DNA of 64,000 nt from Actinomyces bowdenii (GCF_017592395.1 NZ_JAGFOU010000009.1:1-64000), one strand, 5' to 3'; shown: positions 14,901-24,362, counted from the first letter of the stretch. Translations and numbers: made by a program. Notes: generated by a model from the sequence alone, not told the origin.

Positions 14901-15484
14901 TCAGGCTTCAGGGTCCAGGATCGCCATGCAGTGGACATCCACCCACTCGCCGTCGAGCAGGAGGGCCTGGCGGCCGGTGCCCTCATGGATGAAGCCCACC
15001 TTCTCGTAGACATGACGGGCCCGGGGGTTGATGTCATAGACCTCCAGACTGATGCGGTGCAGGCCCATGGCGCCCAGGCCGTGCTCGACGATGAGGCGGG
15101 TGGCCTCCGTGCCCAGCCCGCGCCCACGGCCCTGCTTCCCGATGAGCGCCCTGAAGCCGCAGGACCGGTTGGCCTCATCCCAGTCCAGGAGCACGCGCCG
15201 ACCATCCGCCCGCTGGAGTTGTCGATGACGGCCAGCACGAGGCGATCCTCCGCCTGGGCCCACCTGCCGTAGATGCCGCGCAGCTCCTCGATGCCCACGC
15301 CCACGGGGATGCCCACGCCCATGGGCGGCTCGGTGGAGGAGTGGACCGACCCTGTCAGGATGCTGATCTCGGGATCAGTGCGGATGAGGGCGTCGATGGT
15401 GTCGGCGTCCTCGGCCCGGATCGGCCGCAGCGTGACCAGCTCGCCCACCAGGGTGGGCTTGGTGGCGAAGGGTGTGGGGGCCAT
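14901..15484 (-). pseudogene. GNAT family N-acetyltransferase, frameshifted
   Basis: ATG 15484 opens a normal GNAT N-terminus (LVGELVTLRPIRAEDADTID, later VLAVIDNSSGRMVG). Near 15192-15202 the reading shifts: the first frame degenerates into Arg/Ser-rich sequence. Another frame carries on the conserved acetyl-CoA-binding and C-terminal part (LLDWDEANRSCGFRALIG, GRGLGTEATRLIVEHGLG, YDINPRARHVYEKVGFIHEG) to TGA 14901-14903. One missing base would restore a protein of about 194 residues. It is either a recent pseudogene or a sequencing error in a GC-rich run. Both halves are well conserved, so the lesion is recent if real. Confidence 0.8.
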
Positions 15485-15626
15485 GGCGCAAGGATGCCGC
15501 ATGCCCCCGGACCCGCAGTCTGCCGTCTGCCAGCCAGGCTTCCCGGGTGCCGGTGAGACCGGGTGGGCCGCATGCCCAGCGCCGACACGCAGCGCATCGG
15601 CTGGCCGGCCCTCCGAGTGGCGCCGA

Positions 15627-17165
15627 CTATCCCAGGAGCGAGCTCTGCGTCGGTGCAACGAAGCCGCTCATAGCGCTCGCTTCCTCAATTGCCATCTTGA
15701 AGTCCCGCTCGGAGACCGACTGCAGCAGGTCGACCGGCGATCGATTCGAGCCTTCCGGGCCCTTCGGCAAGCCAGGATACGGCGTCTGCCACCAGTCCAG
15801 CAGCGCCGCGGCGACCAGTGTCGGCTCCACGTCCTCGCAGACTGCTGCGAACACCTTGTTGATCTCCGCGAGAGCGTCGATAATCTTGCCGTCGCGGAAT
15901 TGGAAAGCGGGATAGTGCCTGGTCTTCCCCAGTTCAACCTCGATCAAGACCCGGTGCTTGAGATAGGTCCGCAGCAAGCTGCGCTGGGCTGCCTTCATTG
16001 CTCGCTGCGCTTGCTCCGGGGTTCGATCGCGCTCGGACTCGGTGACATCCGCACATGTCAGCGCGGTTCGCGTCTCAGCGGCTGTCCGGCAGTCAACTCG
16101 GTCGAGCAGGCTGGCTGCCAGCATGGACGAGGGATCGAGCGTGAAGTCACGATCCCATAGCGGGCTGCTCCGCCAGCCGTCGGGAAACCCGAGCTGGTTC
16201 ATGGAAAATCCGATGTCCTGCGAACTGTCCTCGATGAAATCTGCCACGTCGACCACATCGGGACGCTCCGGCGCGATACTCAACAAGAGATGGCGCAGGA
16301 TGAGCATCACACCGTAAAGCTTGTTGCCCACCCCGCCGTCGGCGAGCGGGGCCAGGAGATCGCTCGCGTCCCTGCGCGCCCGCCCGGGTGCGTCGATGAC
16401 CACGTCGAACGTGCGGTTCCATAGTCGACCGTAGTGCGCGCAAATGTTCCGGACGTGCCGGAGGTTGTTGAGCCAATTTTTCAGAGCGCCGCGGTCGCCC
16501 CTGTCGTTGGCGGTGCGGATCTGGAACCGCGCGGCCAGGATCTCCTGGTCAGCCTGGGGCATCAGGTTGTAGAGGCCGCTCAGCACACCGAAGGACATGA
16601 CCTCCGTCGCTACCCAGATCGGCAGGTGCGGGCCATAGACCTCGCGGAAGTGCACGACGAAGTCGCCTCTCGCCCGCCTCTCGTGACGCTCGTACTCCTC
16701 AATCCACTCGAGATAGGCAGTGGTCGGCTCGGGCGATGTGCCCGGGTCCGACTTCCTGAGCGCACCGAGCTTCTCCGGATGCCGGTGCGCGAACCGATCT
16801 TCCTTACCGAGCCGGTGTCCGATGTGGAAGCGGAACGCCGTCTCGACCATGCTGATCGCACGACCCAGGCGGGTCCGGAGCTCATGGTCGAACTCATACA
16901 AGGCGACCACCTGCCGGAGAGTGGCTCCCGGCTGGAACGAGTCCAGACGGATCTCGCGGCCGTCCTCGTCGAAACGAGGCGCCGGTGGCTCTGGCCGAGC
17001 TCGATGGAGGTGCCAGTACCCCGACAGTCGGTAATAGCCATAGCGCTCAAGGACGCCTGACGCGAACGAGTCTGTACCGCAATCCATGCCCCGCTCACGC
17101 AACCGCCGGATCTGCTCAGGAATCGTCAGGAACGGCTTGGTGTAGGTACTGTCCAGTGCGCTCAT
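15627..17165 (-). CDS. Abi_2-like (AbiD/AbiF, HEPN) abortive-infection protein with a ParS/MbcA-like C-terminal extension
   Basis: A 512-residue protein from ATG 17165. Residues 1-330 match the Abi_2 pattern: IPEQIRRLRERG, YGYYRLSGYWH and FDHELRTRLGRAISMVE, then RNICAHYGRLWN at 239-250. The last carries the Rx4H ribonuclease motif of HEPN proteins. Such proteins are thought to act in phage defence by RNA cleavage. The extension, about 340-505, has YPAFQFRDGKI, ALAEINKVFAAV, LLDWWQTPYPGL and SNRSPVDLL, resembling the Xre/MbcA/ParS toxin-binding domain; this match is by eye and less certain. Codon use is less GC-rich than the neighbours, and the gene has its own promoter, both signs of acquisition. 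Family members without the extension are about 300-350 residues. Confidence 0.75.
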   Translation of the reverse strand: MSALDSTYTKPFLTIPEQIRRLRERGMDCGTDSFASGVLERYGYYRLSGYWHLHRARPEPPAPRFDEDGREIRLDSFQPGATLRQVVALYEFDHELRTRLGRAISMVETAFRFHIGHRLGKEDRFAHRHPEKLGALRKSDPGTSPEPTTAYLEWIEEYERHERRARGDFVVHFREVYGPHLPIWVATEVMSFGVLSGLYNLMPQADQEILAARFQIRTANDRGDRGALKNWLNNLRHVRNICAHYGRLWNRTFDVVIDAPGRARRDASDLLAPLADGGVGNKLYGVMLILRHLLLSIAPERPDVVDVADFIEDSSQDIGFSMNQLGFPDGWRSSPLWDRDFTLDPSSMLAASLLDRVDCRTAAETRTALTCADVTESERDRTPEQAQRAMKAAQRSLLRTYLKHRVLIEVELGKTRHYPAFQFRDGKIIDALAEINKVFAAVCEDVEPTLVAAALLDWWQTPYPGLPKGPEGSNRSPVDLLQSVSERDFKMAIEEASAMSGFVAPTQSSLLG

Positions 17166-17254
17166 GCGTTCTTCGTCCTCGCCTCCCCAGCACTGGGAAA
17201 CAGAAGAACAGGCTCGCGTCTCATCTAGAGAAGCGGGCCTGCCATGTTGATACG

Positions 17255-17283
17255 AGTGTACGAGGTATCTGCACGCGGGTCAA
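17255..17283 (-). promoter_or_regulatory. Sigma70-type promoter of the Abi_2-like gene
   Basis: Reading the minus strand, TTGACC (17283-17278) and TACACT (17260-17255) are separated by 17 bases. This is the best consensus promoter in the window and lies about 90 bases upstream of ATG 17165. Confidence 0.65.
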
Positions 17284-17401
17284 GCGTCACGACCTCGTCC
17301 CGAGCGGCACACAAGGTCCTCGCCGCTCTGATCGGCTTAAGGAGTAAGGAGGCGCCTGCTTATCAGTGGGATGCTCGAAGCCGCCATGGGCCGGCAGGCC
17401 C

Positions 17402-18502
17402 TCAGGAGCGGGACGCGCCATAGCGGGGCTCCCTCATCAGGCGCGGCCGGGTCTGGCAGCGGGGGCAGAAGGTGTGGGAGCGCCCGCCGATGACCTCCGA
17501 GCGCAACTGCGCCCTGCAGCGGCGGCACTCCTGGCCCGAGCGCCCGTAGACGGCCAGCTCGCGGGCGAAGTACCCGGCGGCCCCCTCGGCATCGACGTAC
17601 AGGGCATCGAAGCTGGTCCCGCCCACCGCCAGGGCCCGGCGCATCACCTGGGCGACCGCCTCCAGGAGGCGCCCGCTCACCCGCGGGCCCAGGGCCGTGC
17701 CCGGGCGCAGGCCGTGGATGCCCGCACCCCACAGGCCCTCATCGGCGTAGATGTTGCCCACGCCCGAGACGATCCCCTGGTCCAGCAGCAGGGACTTCAC
17801 CGCGCGCCGCGAGGACCGCATCCGGGCGATGGCACCACGGCGGTCCAGGGCCTCATCGAGCAGATCGCGGGCGATGTGGGCAGCGCCGGCGGGGAGCAGC
17901 GCCGCCCGGTCCCCCACTCCCCCGGGCGCCCCATCCGCGGTGGGGACCAGGTCGTCAACCCACAGCCCGCCGAGCATGCGCTGGTCCACCAGGTCCAGGG
18001 CCGCCCCGGTGCCGGGGTCCTGGGGCTGTGCGCTCAGCTGCAGGCGCGCGCGCAGGTGCCTGGGACGCACCGACAGCTCGCGCACCAGGCTCGGGGCCCG
18101 GGTGGCCGTCATATCGACCCGGGGCCCCTGCGCCGCCCCCAGGAAGGGCGCGGGATCCGCCCCGCCGGCGACGGCGGGCGCCTCCCCCACCCGCTCATCG
18201 CCCGCCTCCGCGGCACTCCGGCCGGGGCCCGGGGCGCCGGTCCCGCGCACGAGGAGCTGGCCGCTCATGCCCAGGTGGGCCGCCAGCGCCCGCCCATCGT
18301 CCAGGGGCAGCCACAGGAACTTGCCGCGGCGCACCGCCGCGGTGATGACCCGCCCGGTCAACTGGTCGCAGAAGGCCCTCGGCCCACCGTCCTGACGGCG
18401 CAGGGGCCTGGGGTCGAGCACCTCGACAGCGGTGATCGTGCGCCCGGCCAGGTGCCGGGCCAGGCCCGCGCGGACGGACTCGACCTCCGGCAGCTCAGGC
18501 AT
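17402..18502 (-). CDS. mutM: Formamidopyrimidine-DNA glycosylase (Fpg/MutM)
   Basis: Bifunctional base-excision repair enzyme that removes 8-oxoguanine and formamidopyrimidines and nicks the abasic site. It begins [14 protein letters not shown], so Pro2 and Glu3 are the catalytic pair. The helix-two-turn-helix region reads [18 protein letters not shown]. The C-terminal zinc finger is CRRC...CPRC. At 366 residues it is longer than the usual 270-300. Extra Gly/Pro/Ala-rich stretches lie at about 92-112 and 165-185. It overlaps rnc by 8 bases, completing a yceD-rnc-mutM operon. Confidence 0.93.
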   Translation of the reverse strand: MPELPEVESVRAGLARHLAGRTITAVEVLDPRPLRRQDGGPRAFCDQLTGRVITAAVRRGKFLWLPLDDGRALAAHLGMSGQLLVRGTGAPGPGRSAAEAGDERVGEAPAVAGGADPAPFLGAAQGPRVDMTATRAPSLVRELSVRPRHLRARLQLSAQPQDPGTGAALDLVDQRMLGGLWVDDLVPTADGAPGGVGDRAALLPAGAAHIARDLLDEALDRRGAIARMRSSRRAVKSLLLDQGIVSGVGNIYADEGLWGAGIHGLRPGTALGPRVSGRLLEAVAQVMRRALAVGGTSFDALYVDAEGAAGYFARELAVYGRSGQECRRCRAQLRSEVIGGRSHTFCPRCQTRPRLMREPRYGASRS

Positions 18503-19334
18503 CGCCGGCCGGGCCCCGCCCCCGGCGGTCCGCCCGCCCCGCCCGCTCCTCACCGGCCAGGTGGGCGCTGAGGTCGGCGCGCAGGGCGTCATTGACCCCG
18601 GGCAGGTCCAGTCCCCCGTCCCCATGGGAGGCCAGGATCGCGGCATAGGCGGCCTCGGCGGCCTCATGCTCGGCCACCTTCTTCGATGAGCCCCTGCCCG
18701 AGCCCATGGCCCGGCCATCGACGATGGCCCGGGCGGAGAAGACCCGGTGGTGGTCCGGGCCCTCCCCGCTGACCTCGTAGGAGGGCGAGCCCAGGCGGTG
18801 GGCGGCGGTGAGCTCCTGCAGGCTGGTCTTCCAGTCCAGCCCCGCCCCACGGGTGCGGGCCGAGTCCAGGAAGCGCGAGACCAGGCGGGTGACGACGGCG
18901 CGCGCCGTCTCCAGGCCGTGGGTGAGGTAGGTGGCCCCGATGAGGGCCTCGACGGTGTCGGACAGGATGGAGTCCTTGTCCCGGCCGCCCGTGAGCGCCT
19001 CGCCCTTGCCCAGCTTGATGAACTCCCCCAGCCCCAGGTCGCGCGCGACGGCCGCCAGGGCCGGCTCGGAGACGGTGGCGGCGCGCATTCTGGCCAGCTG
19101 GCCCTCGGGGACCTCGGGGTGGGCGCGGTAGAGGTGCTCGGTGACGATGATGCCCAGCACGGAGTCCCCCAGGAACTCCAGGCGCTCGTTGGTGGGCAGG
19201 CCGCCGTTCTCATGGGCCCAGGAGCGGTGGGTCAGGGCCAGCTCCAGCAGCGGCGCGTCAATGGCGGGGCCCCAGCGGTAGACCAGCGCCTCGGTGTCGG
19301 TGCGCGCGGGCGGGGCGGTGCGGCGCCGGGCCAT
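18495..19334 (-). CDS. rnc: Ribonuclease III
   Basis: Double-strand RNA endonuclease for rRNA and mRNA processing. The 279-residue protein has the RNase III signature [13 protein letters not shown] near 50-62 and the second acidic motif [14 protein letters not shown] dsRNA-binding domain (about 165-240) has [12 protein letters not shown] and [17 protein letters not shown] disordered Arg/Gly tail follows. The start ATG 19334 shares one base with the yceD stop (TGATG). Neighbour order is typical for actinobacteria except that rpmF is absent between yceD and rnc. Confidence 0.95.
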   Translation of the reverse strand: MARRRTAPPARTDTEALVYRWGPAIDAPLLELALTHRSWAHENGGLPTNERLEFLGDSVLGIIVTEHLYRAHPEVPEGQLARMRAATVSEPALAAVARDLGLGEFIKLGKGEALTGGRDKDSILSDTVEALIGATYLTHGLETARAVVTRLVSRFLDSARTRGAGLDWKTSLQELTAAHRLGSPSYEVSGEGPDHHRVFSARAIVDGRAMGSGRGSSKKVAEHEAAEAAYAAILASHGDGGLDLPGVNDALRADLSAHLAGEERAGRADRRGRGPAGDA

Positions 19335-19975
19335 CAGGCGCCCTCGCCCCGGTGCCGCCCGCCACCTGGCTCCCCGCCGGGGGCATGGCCCGCGGCGTCG
19401 TCAGCACCGGCCTCGGAGCCGGGGCTCGCGGGGCCGGCGGCCCGGTCCACGAATCCGGCCAGGGCCGCCCAGCGGGGGTCGATGACCTCGTGGTGGTGGT
19501 CGGCGGGCAGGTCCTCCAGGCGCTCGCCGCACTCGGGGCACAGCCCGGGGCAGTCGGGGCGGCACAGCGGCCGCAGGGGCAGCGTGGGGATGATCGCGTC
19601 GCGCAGGGCCGGCTCCAGGTCCAGGGTGCTCTCCCCCAGCTCCAGGAGATCCTCGGCCTCCTCATCGCCCTGGGCGCGCTGGGCCTCGATGGCCTCGGGC
19701 AGGAAGTAGAGCTCATCGATGCTCACGGTGCGCTCCTCATCGAGGTCGCGCAGGCAGCGCACGCATTCACCATGGATACGGCACTGGGCCCGGGCCTGGG
19801 CCAGAACCCCCTCGTCCATCGAGGTCAGGGTGACCTCGATGTCCAGGCCGCTGCCCTCGGGCACGCCGATGACCTCATTGCCCAGCCGGGCGGGTGCCGG
19901 CGCGCTCAGGCGCAGGCGCTTGACCGAGCCCGCGGGGCGGGGCAGGTCCACGATGTCGATGACCAGTCCGGGCAT
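19334..19975 (-). CDS. YceD/DUF177 family protein (23S rRNA accumulation protein)
   Basis: A 213-residue protein starting at ATG 19975 behind a GGGGAGAAG site; an upstream ATG at 20017 has no such site. It has the family hallmarks [16 protein letters not shown] and, near 125-150, [18 protein letters not shown], a Cys-rich segment that probably binds metal. An acidic C-terminal half and Gly-rich tail follow. The family is linked to 23S rRNA and large-subunit biogenesis and is normally followed by rpmF (L32); here rnc follows directly. Confidence 0.88.
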   Translation of the reverse strand: MPGLVIDIVDLPRPAGSVKRLRLSAPAPARLGNEVIGVPEGSGLDIEVTLTSMDEGVLAQARAQCRIHGECVRCLRDLDEERTVSIDELYFLPEAIEAQRAQGDEEAEDLLELGESTLDLEPALRDAIIPTLPLRPLCRPDCPGLCPECGERLEDLPADHHHEVIDPRWAALAGFVDRAAGPASPGSEAGADDAAGHAPGGEPGGGRHRGEGA

Positions 19976-20017
19976 GTCTTCTCCCCAGGGTGCGTGGTGG
20001 TCGGTGGGGCGGGGCAT

Positions 20018-20590
20018 TCAGCGCAGAGGGCCGGGGTCGACCGACCAGCTCGCCCGACGGCGCACCGGCTCCTGGACCTCCCCGACGGCGGGCTGGGACA
20101 GCGGCTCGCCCTCCCAGGTCTCCAGGCGGGCAGCCAGGACCTCCCGGCCGGCGCGGACCTGCTCGGCGATCTTGGCCACCTCCCCCTCCAGGGCCGCCAG
20201 GGCCTTGTCGGAGTACTCGTCGGCCCCGTGGCGCAGCGCGGAGGCCTTGTCCTCGGCGGCGGTGATGATGGCATCGGCGCGGTCATTGGCCATGCGCACG
20301 ATGTTCTCCCCGGCCACCAGGCGCTCGGCCTCCTGATGGGCGTGGGTGACCAGCCGCTCGGACTCCTCGCGCCCCTGGGCCAGGACGGCATCGGCGTCGG
20401 CGACGATCTCCTCGGCCCGGTGCACCGCGGTGGGCACGGAGCGGCGGGCCCGGGCGATGAGCTCCTGGGCGGCCTCGCGGTTGACGATGGCTGAGGCACT
20501 CATGGGCATGGAGCGGGCCGAGGCGATGAGCTCGTCGAGCTCATCGAGGATCCTCAGCAGGTCGTCTCCGGCGTCACGGCTGGTCGTCAC
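20018..20590 (-). CDS. Coiled-coil DivIVA-like protein
   Basis: A 190-residue protein starting at GTG 20590, chosen for the AGGAAG site 5 bases upstream. It is almost wholly helical, with long charged heptad stretches (RILDELDELIASARSMPMS at the N-terminus, then repeated EA/AD segments up to AARLETWEGE). This is typical of DivIVA-domain ATP-synthase-B-like proteins found beside coaD and yceD in actinobacteria. The role is probably structural, at the pole or septum, but no specific partner can be read from the sequence. It is 25 bases downstream of coaD. Confidence 0.7.
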   Translation of the reverse strand: MTTSRDAGDDLLRILDELDELIASARSMPMSASAIVNREAAQELIARARRSVPTAVHRAEEIVADADAVLAQGREESERLVTHAHQEAERLVAGENIVRMANDRADAIITAAEDKASALRHGADEYSDKALAALEGEVAKIAEQVRAGREVLAARLETWEGEPLSQPAVGEVQEPVRRRASWSVDPGPLR

Positions 20591-20615
20591 GGTTCTTCCT
20601 CTCGATTCGCGGGTT

Positions 20616-21116
20616 TCAGGGTACCGGGTGGCCCTGGCGGCGCATGGCATGGGCCAGGGCGTGGGCGACGGCGCCGGGCACCAGGCCGGAGACATCCCCC
20701 CCGAGGGCGGCGACCTCCTTGACCAGGGAGGAGGAGATGTGGGCATGGGCGGGAGCGGCGGTCAGGAAGACGGTCTCGGGGGCGCCCAGGTCCCGGTTGA
20801 GCAGGGCCATGGGCAGCTCGGCGTCCAGGTCGGTCCCGCTGCGCAGCCCCTTGACGATGGCCGAGGCGCCGCGCGAGCGGCAGTAGTCGGCCAGCAGCCC
20901 GGGGACGAGGTCGACCTCCACGCCCCCCATATCGGCAGTGGCCCGGCGGGCCAGGTCCAGGCGGTCCTCGGCGCTGAGCAGGTGACGGCCCGCCTTGGAG
21001 GTGTTGTGCGCGACGGCGATGACGACGGTCCCGAACAGGGCGGCGGCGCGGGCGGCGATATCGAGGTGCCCCAGGGTCAGCGGGTCGAAGCTCCCAGGGT
21101 AGACGGCCAGGCTCAT
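20616..21116 (-). CDS. coaD: Phosphopantetheine adenylyltransferase
   Basis: Fourth step of coenzyme A synthesis: ATP plus 4'-phosphopantetheine gives dephospho-CoA. The 166-residue protein has the nucleotidyltransferase motif YPGSFDPLTLGHLDI at 6-20, an ANT-like NTSKAG loop, IVKGLRSGTDLDAELPMA and the ISSSLVKEVA motif near the C-terminus. The size is exactly that of the family. The start is ATG 21116, divergent from rsmD with a shared 147-base intergenic region holding TANNNT boxes for both. Confidence 0.95.
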   Translation of the reverse strand: MSLAVYPGSFDPLTLGHLDIAARAAALFGTVVIAVAHNTSKAGRHLLSAEDRLDLARRATADMGGVEVDLVPGLLADYCRSRGASAIVKGLRSGTDLDAELPMALLNRDLGAPETVFLTAAPAHAHISSSLVKEVAALGGDVSGLVPGAVAHALAHAMRRQGHPVP

Positions 21117-21122
21117 GGGCTC

Positions 21123-21128
21123 ACGGTA
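21123..21128 (-). promoter_or_regulatory. TANNNT -10 box (TACCGT), leaderless start for coaD
   Basis: Minus-strand TACCGT lies six bases before ATG 21116, with no ribosome site between. Confidence 0.45.
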
Positions 21129-21250
21129 GCGGCGCGGTGCGCAGCGGGGCGGGACGCACGCCGGGATCACGCTGGGATCACACCTGGCCGCCGGGCCCTT
21201 GCCGCTGCGCCTCCCCGGCGCGATGGCGCCGGGCGGCCGGGCACGGCGGG

Positions 21251-21256
21251 TAGGGT
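21251..21256 (+). promoter_or_regulatory. TANNNT -10 box (TAGGGT), leaderless start for rsmD
   Basis: TAGGGT lies seven bases before ATG 21264, with no ribosome site between. Confidence 0.5.
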
Positions 21257-21263
21257 CGGGCCC

Positions 21264-21830
21264 ATGACCAGGATCGTGGCGGGCAGCGCCGGGGGGCGCA
21301 GTATCGAGGTGCCGCGCACCGGGACGCGCCCCACGTCCGAGAGGGTCCGCGAGGCGCTCTTCGCCCGGCTGGAGCACTACGGGGTCATCGAGGGCGCGCG
21401 CGTGCTCGACCTGTGCGCGGGCTCGGGCGCGCTGGGACTGGAGGCGGCCAGCCGCGGGGCCGCCGAGGTGGCGCTGGTGGACTCGGCCCGCGCGGCCGTC
21501 CAGGCCTGCCAGCGCAATGCGCGGGCCCTGGGGCTGCGGGGAGTGCGCGCGGTGGGCGCGAAGGCGGCCACCTACCTGGCGGGCCCCGCCGGAGCCCCGA
21601 TCGACCTGGTGCTGCTGGATCCGCCCTACGACATGGGCCAGGCCGATCTGGCGGGCATCCTCGCCCCCCTGGCACGGGACCAGGACCCGTGGCTGGCGCC
21701 CGGCTCGGTGGTGGTGGTCGAGCGCTCCTCGCGCACGCCCGAGCCGATCTGGCCCCCCGGGCTCCACTGCTTCTCCTCCAAGAGGTACGGCGAGACCCTC
21801 CTGTGGTTCGCCGAGCCCGAGGCCTCCTGA
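21264..21830 (+). CDS. rsmD: 16S rRNA (guanine(966)-N(2))-methyltransferase RsmD
   Basis: A 188-residue SAM-dependent methyltransferase that modifies G966 of 16S rRNA. It starts MTRIVAGSAGGRSIEVP and has RPTSERVREALFARLE, SAM-binding motif I VLDLCAGSGALGLEAASRG and the catalytic motif IV LLDPPYDMG. The length matches the family. It is divergent from coaD and convergent with recG. Confidence 0.93.
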   Translation: MTRIVAGSAGGRSIEVPRTGTRPTSERVREALFARLEHYGVIEGARVLDLCAGSGALGLEAASRGAAEVALVDSARAAVQACQRNARALGLRGVRAVGAKAATYLAGPAGAPIDLVLLDPPYDMGQADLAGILAPLARDQDPWLAPGSVVVVERSSRTPEPIWPPGLHCFSSKRYGETLLWFAEPEAS

Positions 21831-22013
21831 GGCCCTCCCGGCGCGGGCCCGGTCGCACGTGCTCCACGGCATCCCGGAGGCTCGACAGGCGGCGCCCCGG
21901 CGAGCAGATCAGCCCCACCAGGCCCGCCATCCCGGCTGTCCCACGAGCACCTGGCTCACGGCCGCAGCGCCTCCCGCGCCCGACCGCATCCACAGCCTCC
22001 CGGGGAAGGGGGT

Positions 22014-24338
22014 CTAGGAGCGCTCCAGGTAGGCCTGGGACTCCTCGTCGAGGCGGTCGGCGATGGCGGCCGCGAGCGCCCGGTGCTCATCGAGCCCGGG
22101 ATCGTCCGCCACGATCCTCTCGGCCTGGCGCCGGGCGGTGGCGATGAGCTCGGCGTCGCGGGTCACGCGCAGCAGGTCCAGCCCGGAGGAGCGCCCCGAC
22201 TGGGAGGCGCCCAGGACGTCGCCCTCGGCCCTCAGCTCCAGGTCGGCCTCGGCCAGGGCGAAGCCGTCGGTGGTGGAGGCGAAGGCCTTGAGGCGGTGGA
22301 AGGCGGGGCTGCCGACCTGGGCCCCGGTGACGGCGGTGCACAGGGACTCGCGCCGGCCCCGGCCCACGCGCCCGCGCAGCTGGTGGAGCTGGGACAGGCC
22401 GAAGCGCTCGGCGTCCAGGATGACCATCATCGAGGCCTCGGCGACGTCGACGCCCACCTCGATGACGGTGGTGGCCACCAGAATGGGGGCGCGCCCCGAG
22501 GCGAAGGCCTCCATGGCCTCCTCCTTCTGGGCGCTGGTCATCCTGCCGGTGAGGGTGGCCACGCCGATGCCCTCCAGGGCGGGCTCGGCGCGCAGTCGCC
22601 CGGCCCAGTCCTCGACGGCGGCCAGGGGCCGGGCGGGGGCCGGGTCGCCTCCCTCCCCGCCGTCCCGGCCCCCGCCGTGTGGCAGGGGGCCGGCACCGTG
22701 CCCGGCCCCCTGCTCCTCGGGCCCCGCGTCATCCTCCCCGGCGTCGATGCGCGGGCACACCACGTAGACGCGCCCGCCGGCGGCCACCTCCCGGGCGGCG
22801 CGCCGCCAGATGCCGGCCACCCAGGTGCTGCGCTCCCAGGGCACCAGGTGGGTGGTCACCGGGCTGCGGCCGGCGGGCGCCTCGTCCAGCACGCTGGTGG
22901 CCAGGTCCCCGAAGACGGTCATGGCGATGGTCCGCGGGATGGGGGTGGCGGTCATCACCAGCAGGTGAGGGGTGCGGCGCTGCCCGGTGGCCGGGTCGGC
23001 CGCCCCGCCGCGCTCGCGCAGGGCGTCGCGCTGGGCCACGCCGAAGCGGTGCTGCTCATCGACCACGACCAGCCCCAGGAAGGGGATCTGGACGGTGTCG
23101 GACAGCAGGGCGTGGGTGCCCACGACGATGGCCCCCTGCCCGCCCGCCAGCTCGGCCAGGATGGCACGGCGCTGGGCGGCGGGGGTCGAGCCGGTCAGCA
23201 GGTGGATGCGGGTGGCGCGCTCGGCCCCGCCCAGCATGCCCGCCTGGCCCAGGGGCCCGAGCATGGCGCGCAGGGAGTCGCAGTGCTGGGCGGCCAGGAC
23301 CTCGGTGGGGGCCAGGAGGGCCGCCTGCCCCCCGCCGCCCACCACCTGGAGCATGGCGCGCAGGGCCACCACGGTCTTGCCCGAGCCGACGTCGCCCTGG
23401 AGGAGGCGCTGCATGGGCACGGTGCCGGCCAGCTCGGCGGCGAGCCGGTCCCCGACCCGCTGCTGGCCGGCGGTCAGCTCGAAGGGCAGGGCGGCGTCCA
23501 GGTCGGCGCGCAGGGAGTCGGGCCCGGGCCGGGGCCAGGCGACGGCGGTGCGGGTGGCCTCGTGGCGGGCGCGGCGCTGGGCCAGGGCGACCTGGAGGAT
23601 GAGCGCCTCCTCGTGGCGCAGCCGGGCGCGGGCGGCTCGCCACTGGTGGGCGTCCTGGGGGCGGTGGGCCCACTGGTAGGCGGTCAGGGCGTCGATGAGC
23701 CCGGCCTGACGGCGGATATCCTCGGGCAGGGGCTCGGGAACGTCGTCGGGGCCGAGCTGGTCCAGGACGGTGCGCACGGCCTTGGCCACCCGCCAGGAGG
23801 GCAGGGCGTCGGTGGCCGGGTAGATGGGCATGGGGCGGGCCAGGAGCGCCTCGCGCTCGGCCCGGTCGAGCTCGTCGAGGACCTGGAACCTCGGGGAGGC
23901 CAGCTGCTTGCGGCCCTGGTGCAGGCCGACCCTGCCGCTGAGGAGGACGGTGGTCCCGGCTCTGAGCTGCTCGGCACTGGCCTTCATCTGGCCCGGGGAG
24001 CCGAAGAGGACCATGCCCATGGTCGAGGCGCCGTCGGTGACGGTGGCCTCCATGAGCGCCGGGGGGCGCCCGGAGCGGGTGCGGCGCGAGGCCGAGCGCA
24101 CCACCTGGGCCTGGATGGTGGCCTGCTCGCCGTCCTTGAGCACGCGCAGGTCGGTCAGCTCCCCCCAGGTCTCGTAGCGCCGGGGAAGGTGGCGCAGCAG
24201 GTCGGCCCCGGTGCTCAGGCCCTGGGCGGCCAGCTGCTTGGCGGTGGCCCTGCCGACGAGCCGCTCCAGGGGGCGGTCCAGGAGCGGCAGGGCGCCGCGC
24301 CGCGGCGCTGCGGAGGAGGGTGGTGCCGGTGGTCTCAT
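22014..24338 (-). CDS. recG: ATP-dependent DNA helicase RecG
   Basis: Branch-migration helicase that rescues stalled forks. The 774-residue protein has an N-terminal wedge/OB domain (about 60-200). The helicase core has Walker A QGDVGSGKTVVA, DEQHRFG (the DExH box), TATPIPRTIAM and GRVGRG, then the RecG C-terminal TRAP region. A Gly/Pro/Asp-rich insertion of about 45 residues (CPRIDAGEDDAG and onward) interrupts the second RecA-like domain; it is probably a surface loop and was not seen to break the frame. Its start lies 24 bases after the stop of the DAK2 gene, suggesting cotranscription. Confidence 0.94.
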   Translation of the reverse strand: MRPPAPPSSAAPRRGALPLLDRPLERLVGRATAKQLAAQGLSTGADLLRHLPRRYETWGELTDLRVLKDGEQATIQAQVVRSASRRTRSGRPPALMEATVTDGASTMGMVLFGSPGQMKASAEQLRAGTTVLLSGRVGLHQGRKQLASPRFQVLDELDRAEREALLARPMPIYPATDALPSWRVAKAVRTVLDQLGPDDVPEPLPEDIRRQAGLIDALTAYQWAHRPQDAHQWRAARARLRHEEALILQVALAQRRARHEATRTAVAWPRPGPDSLRADLDAALPFELTAGQQRVGDRLAAELAGTVPMQRLLQGDVGSGKTVVALRAMLQVVGGGGQAALLAPTEVLAAQHCDSLRAMLGPLGQAGMLGGAERATRIHLLTGSTPAAQRRAILAELAGGQGAIVVGTHALLSDTVQIPFLGLVVVDEQHRFGVAQRDALRERGGAADPATGQRRTPHLLVMTATPIPRTIAMTVFGDLATSVLDEAPAGRSPVTTHLVPWERSTWVAGIWRRAAREVAAGGRVYVVCPRIDAGEDDAGPEEQGAGHGAGPLPHGGGRDGGEGGDPAPARPLAAVEDWAGRLRAEPALEGIGVATLTGRMTSAQKEEAMEAFASGRAPILVATTVIEVGVDVAEASMMVILDAERFGLSQLHQLRGRVGRGRRESLCTAVTGAQVGSPAFHRLKAFASTTDGFALAEADLELRAEGDVLGASQSGRSSGLDLLRVTRDAELIATARRQAERIVADDPGLDEHRALAAAIADRLDEESQAYLERS

Positions 24339-24362
24339 GCGCGGTGATGGGTTGCGGCGGCT

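Noticed and set aside
17166-17400. tRNA or attachment site next to the Abi_2-like gene
   Set aside because: No cloverleaf or CCA-type end and no direct repeat flanking 15600-17340 was found by eye.
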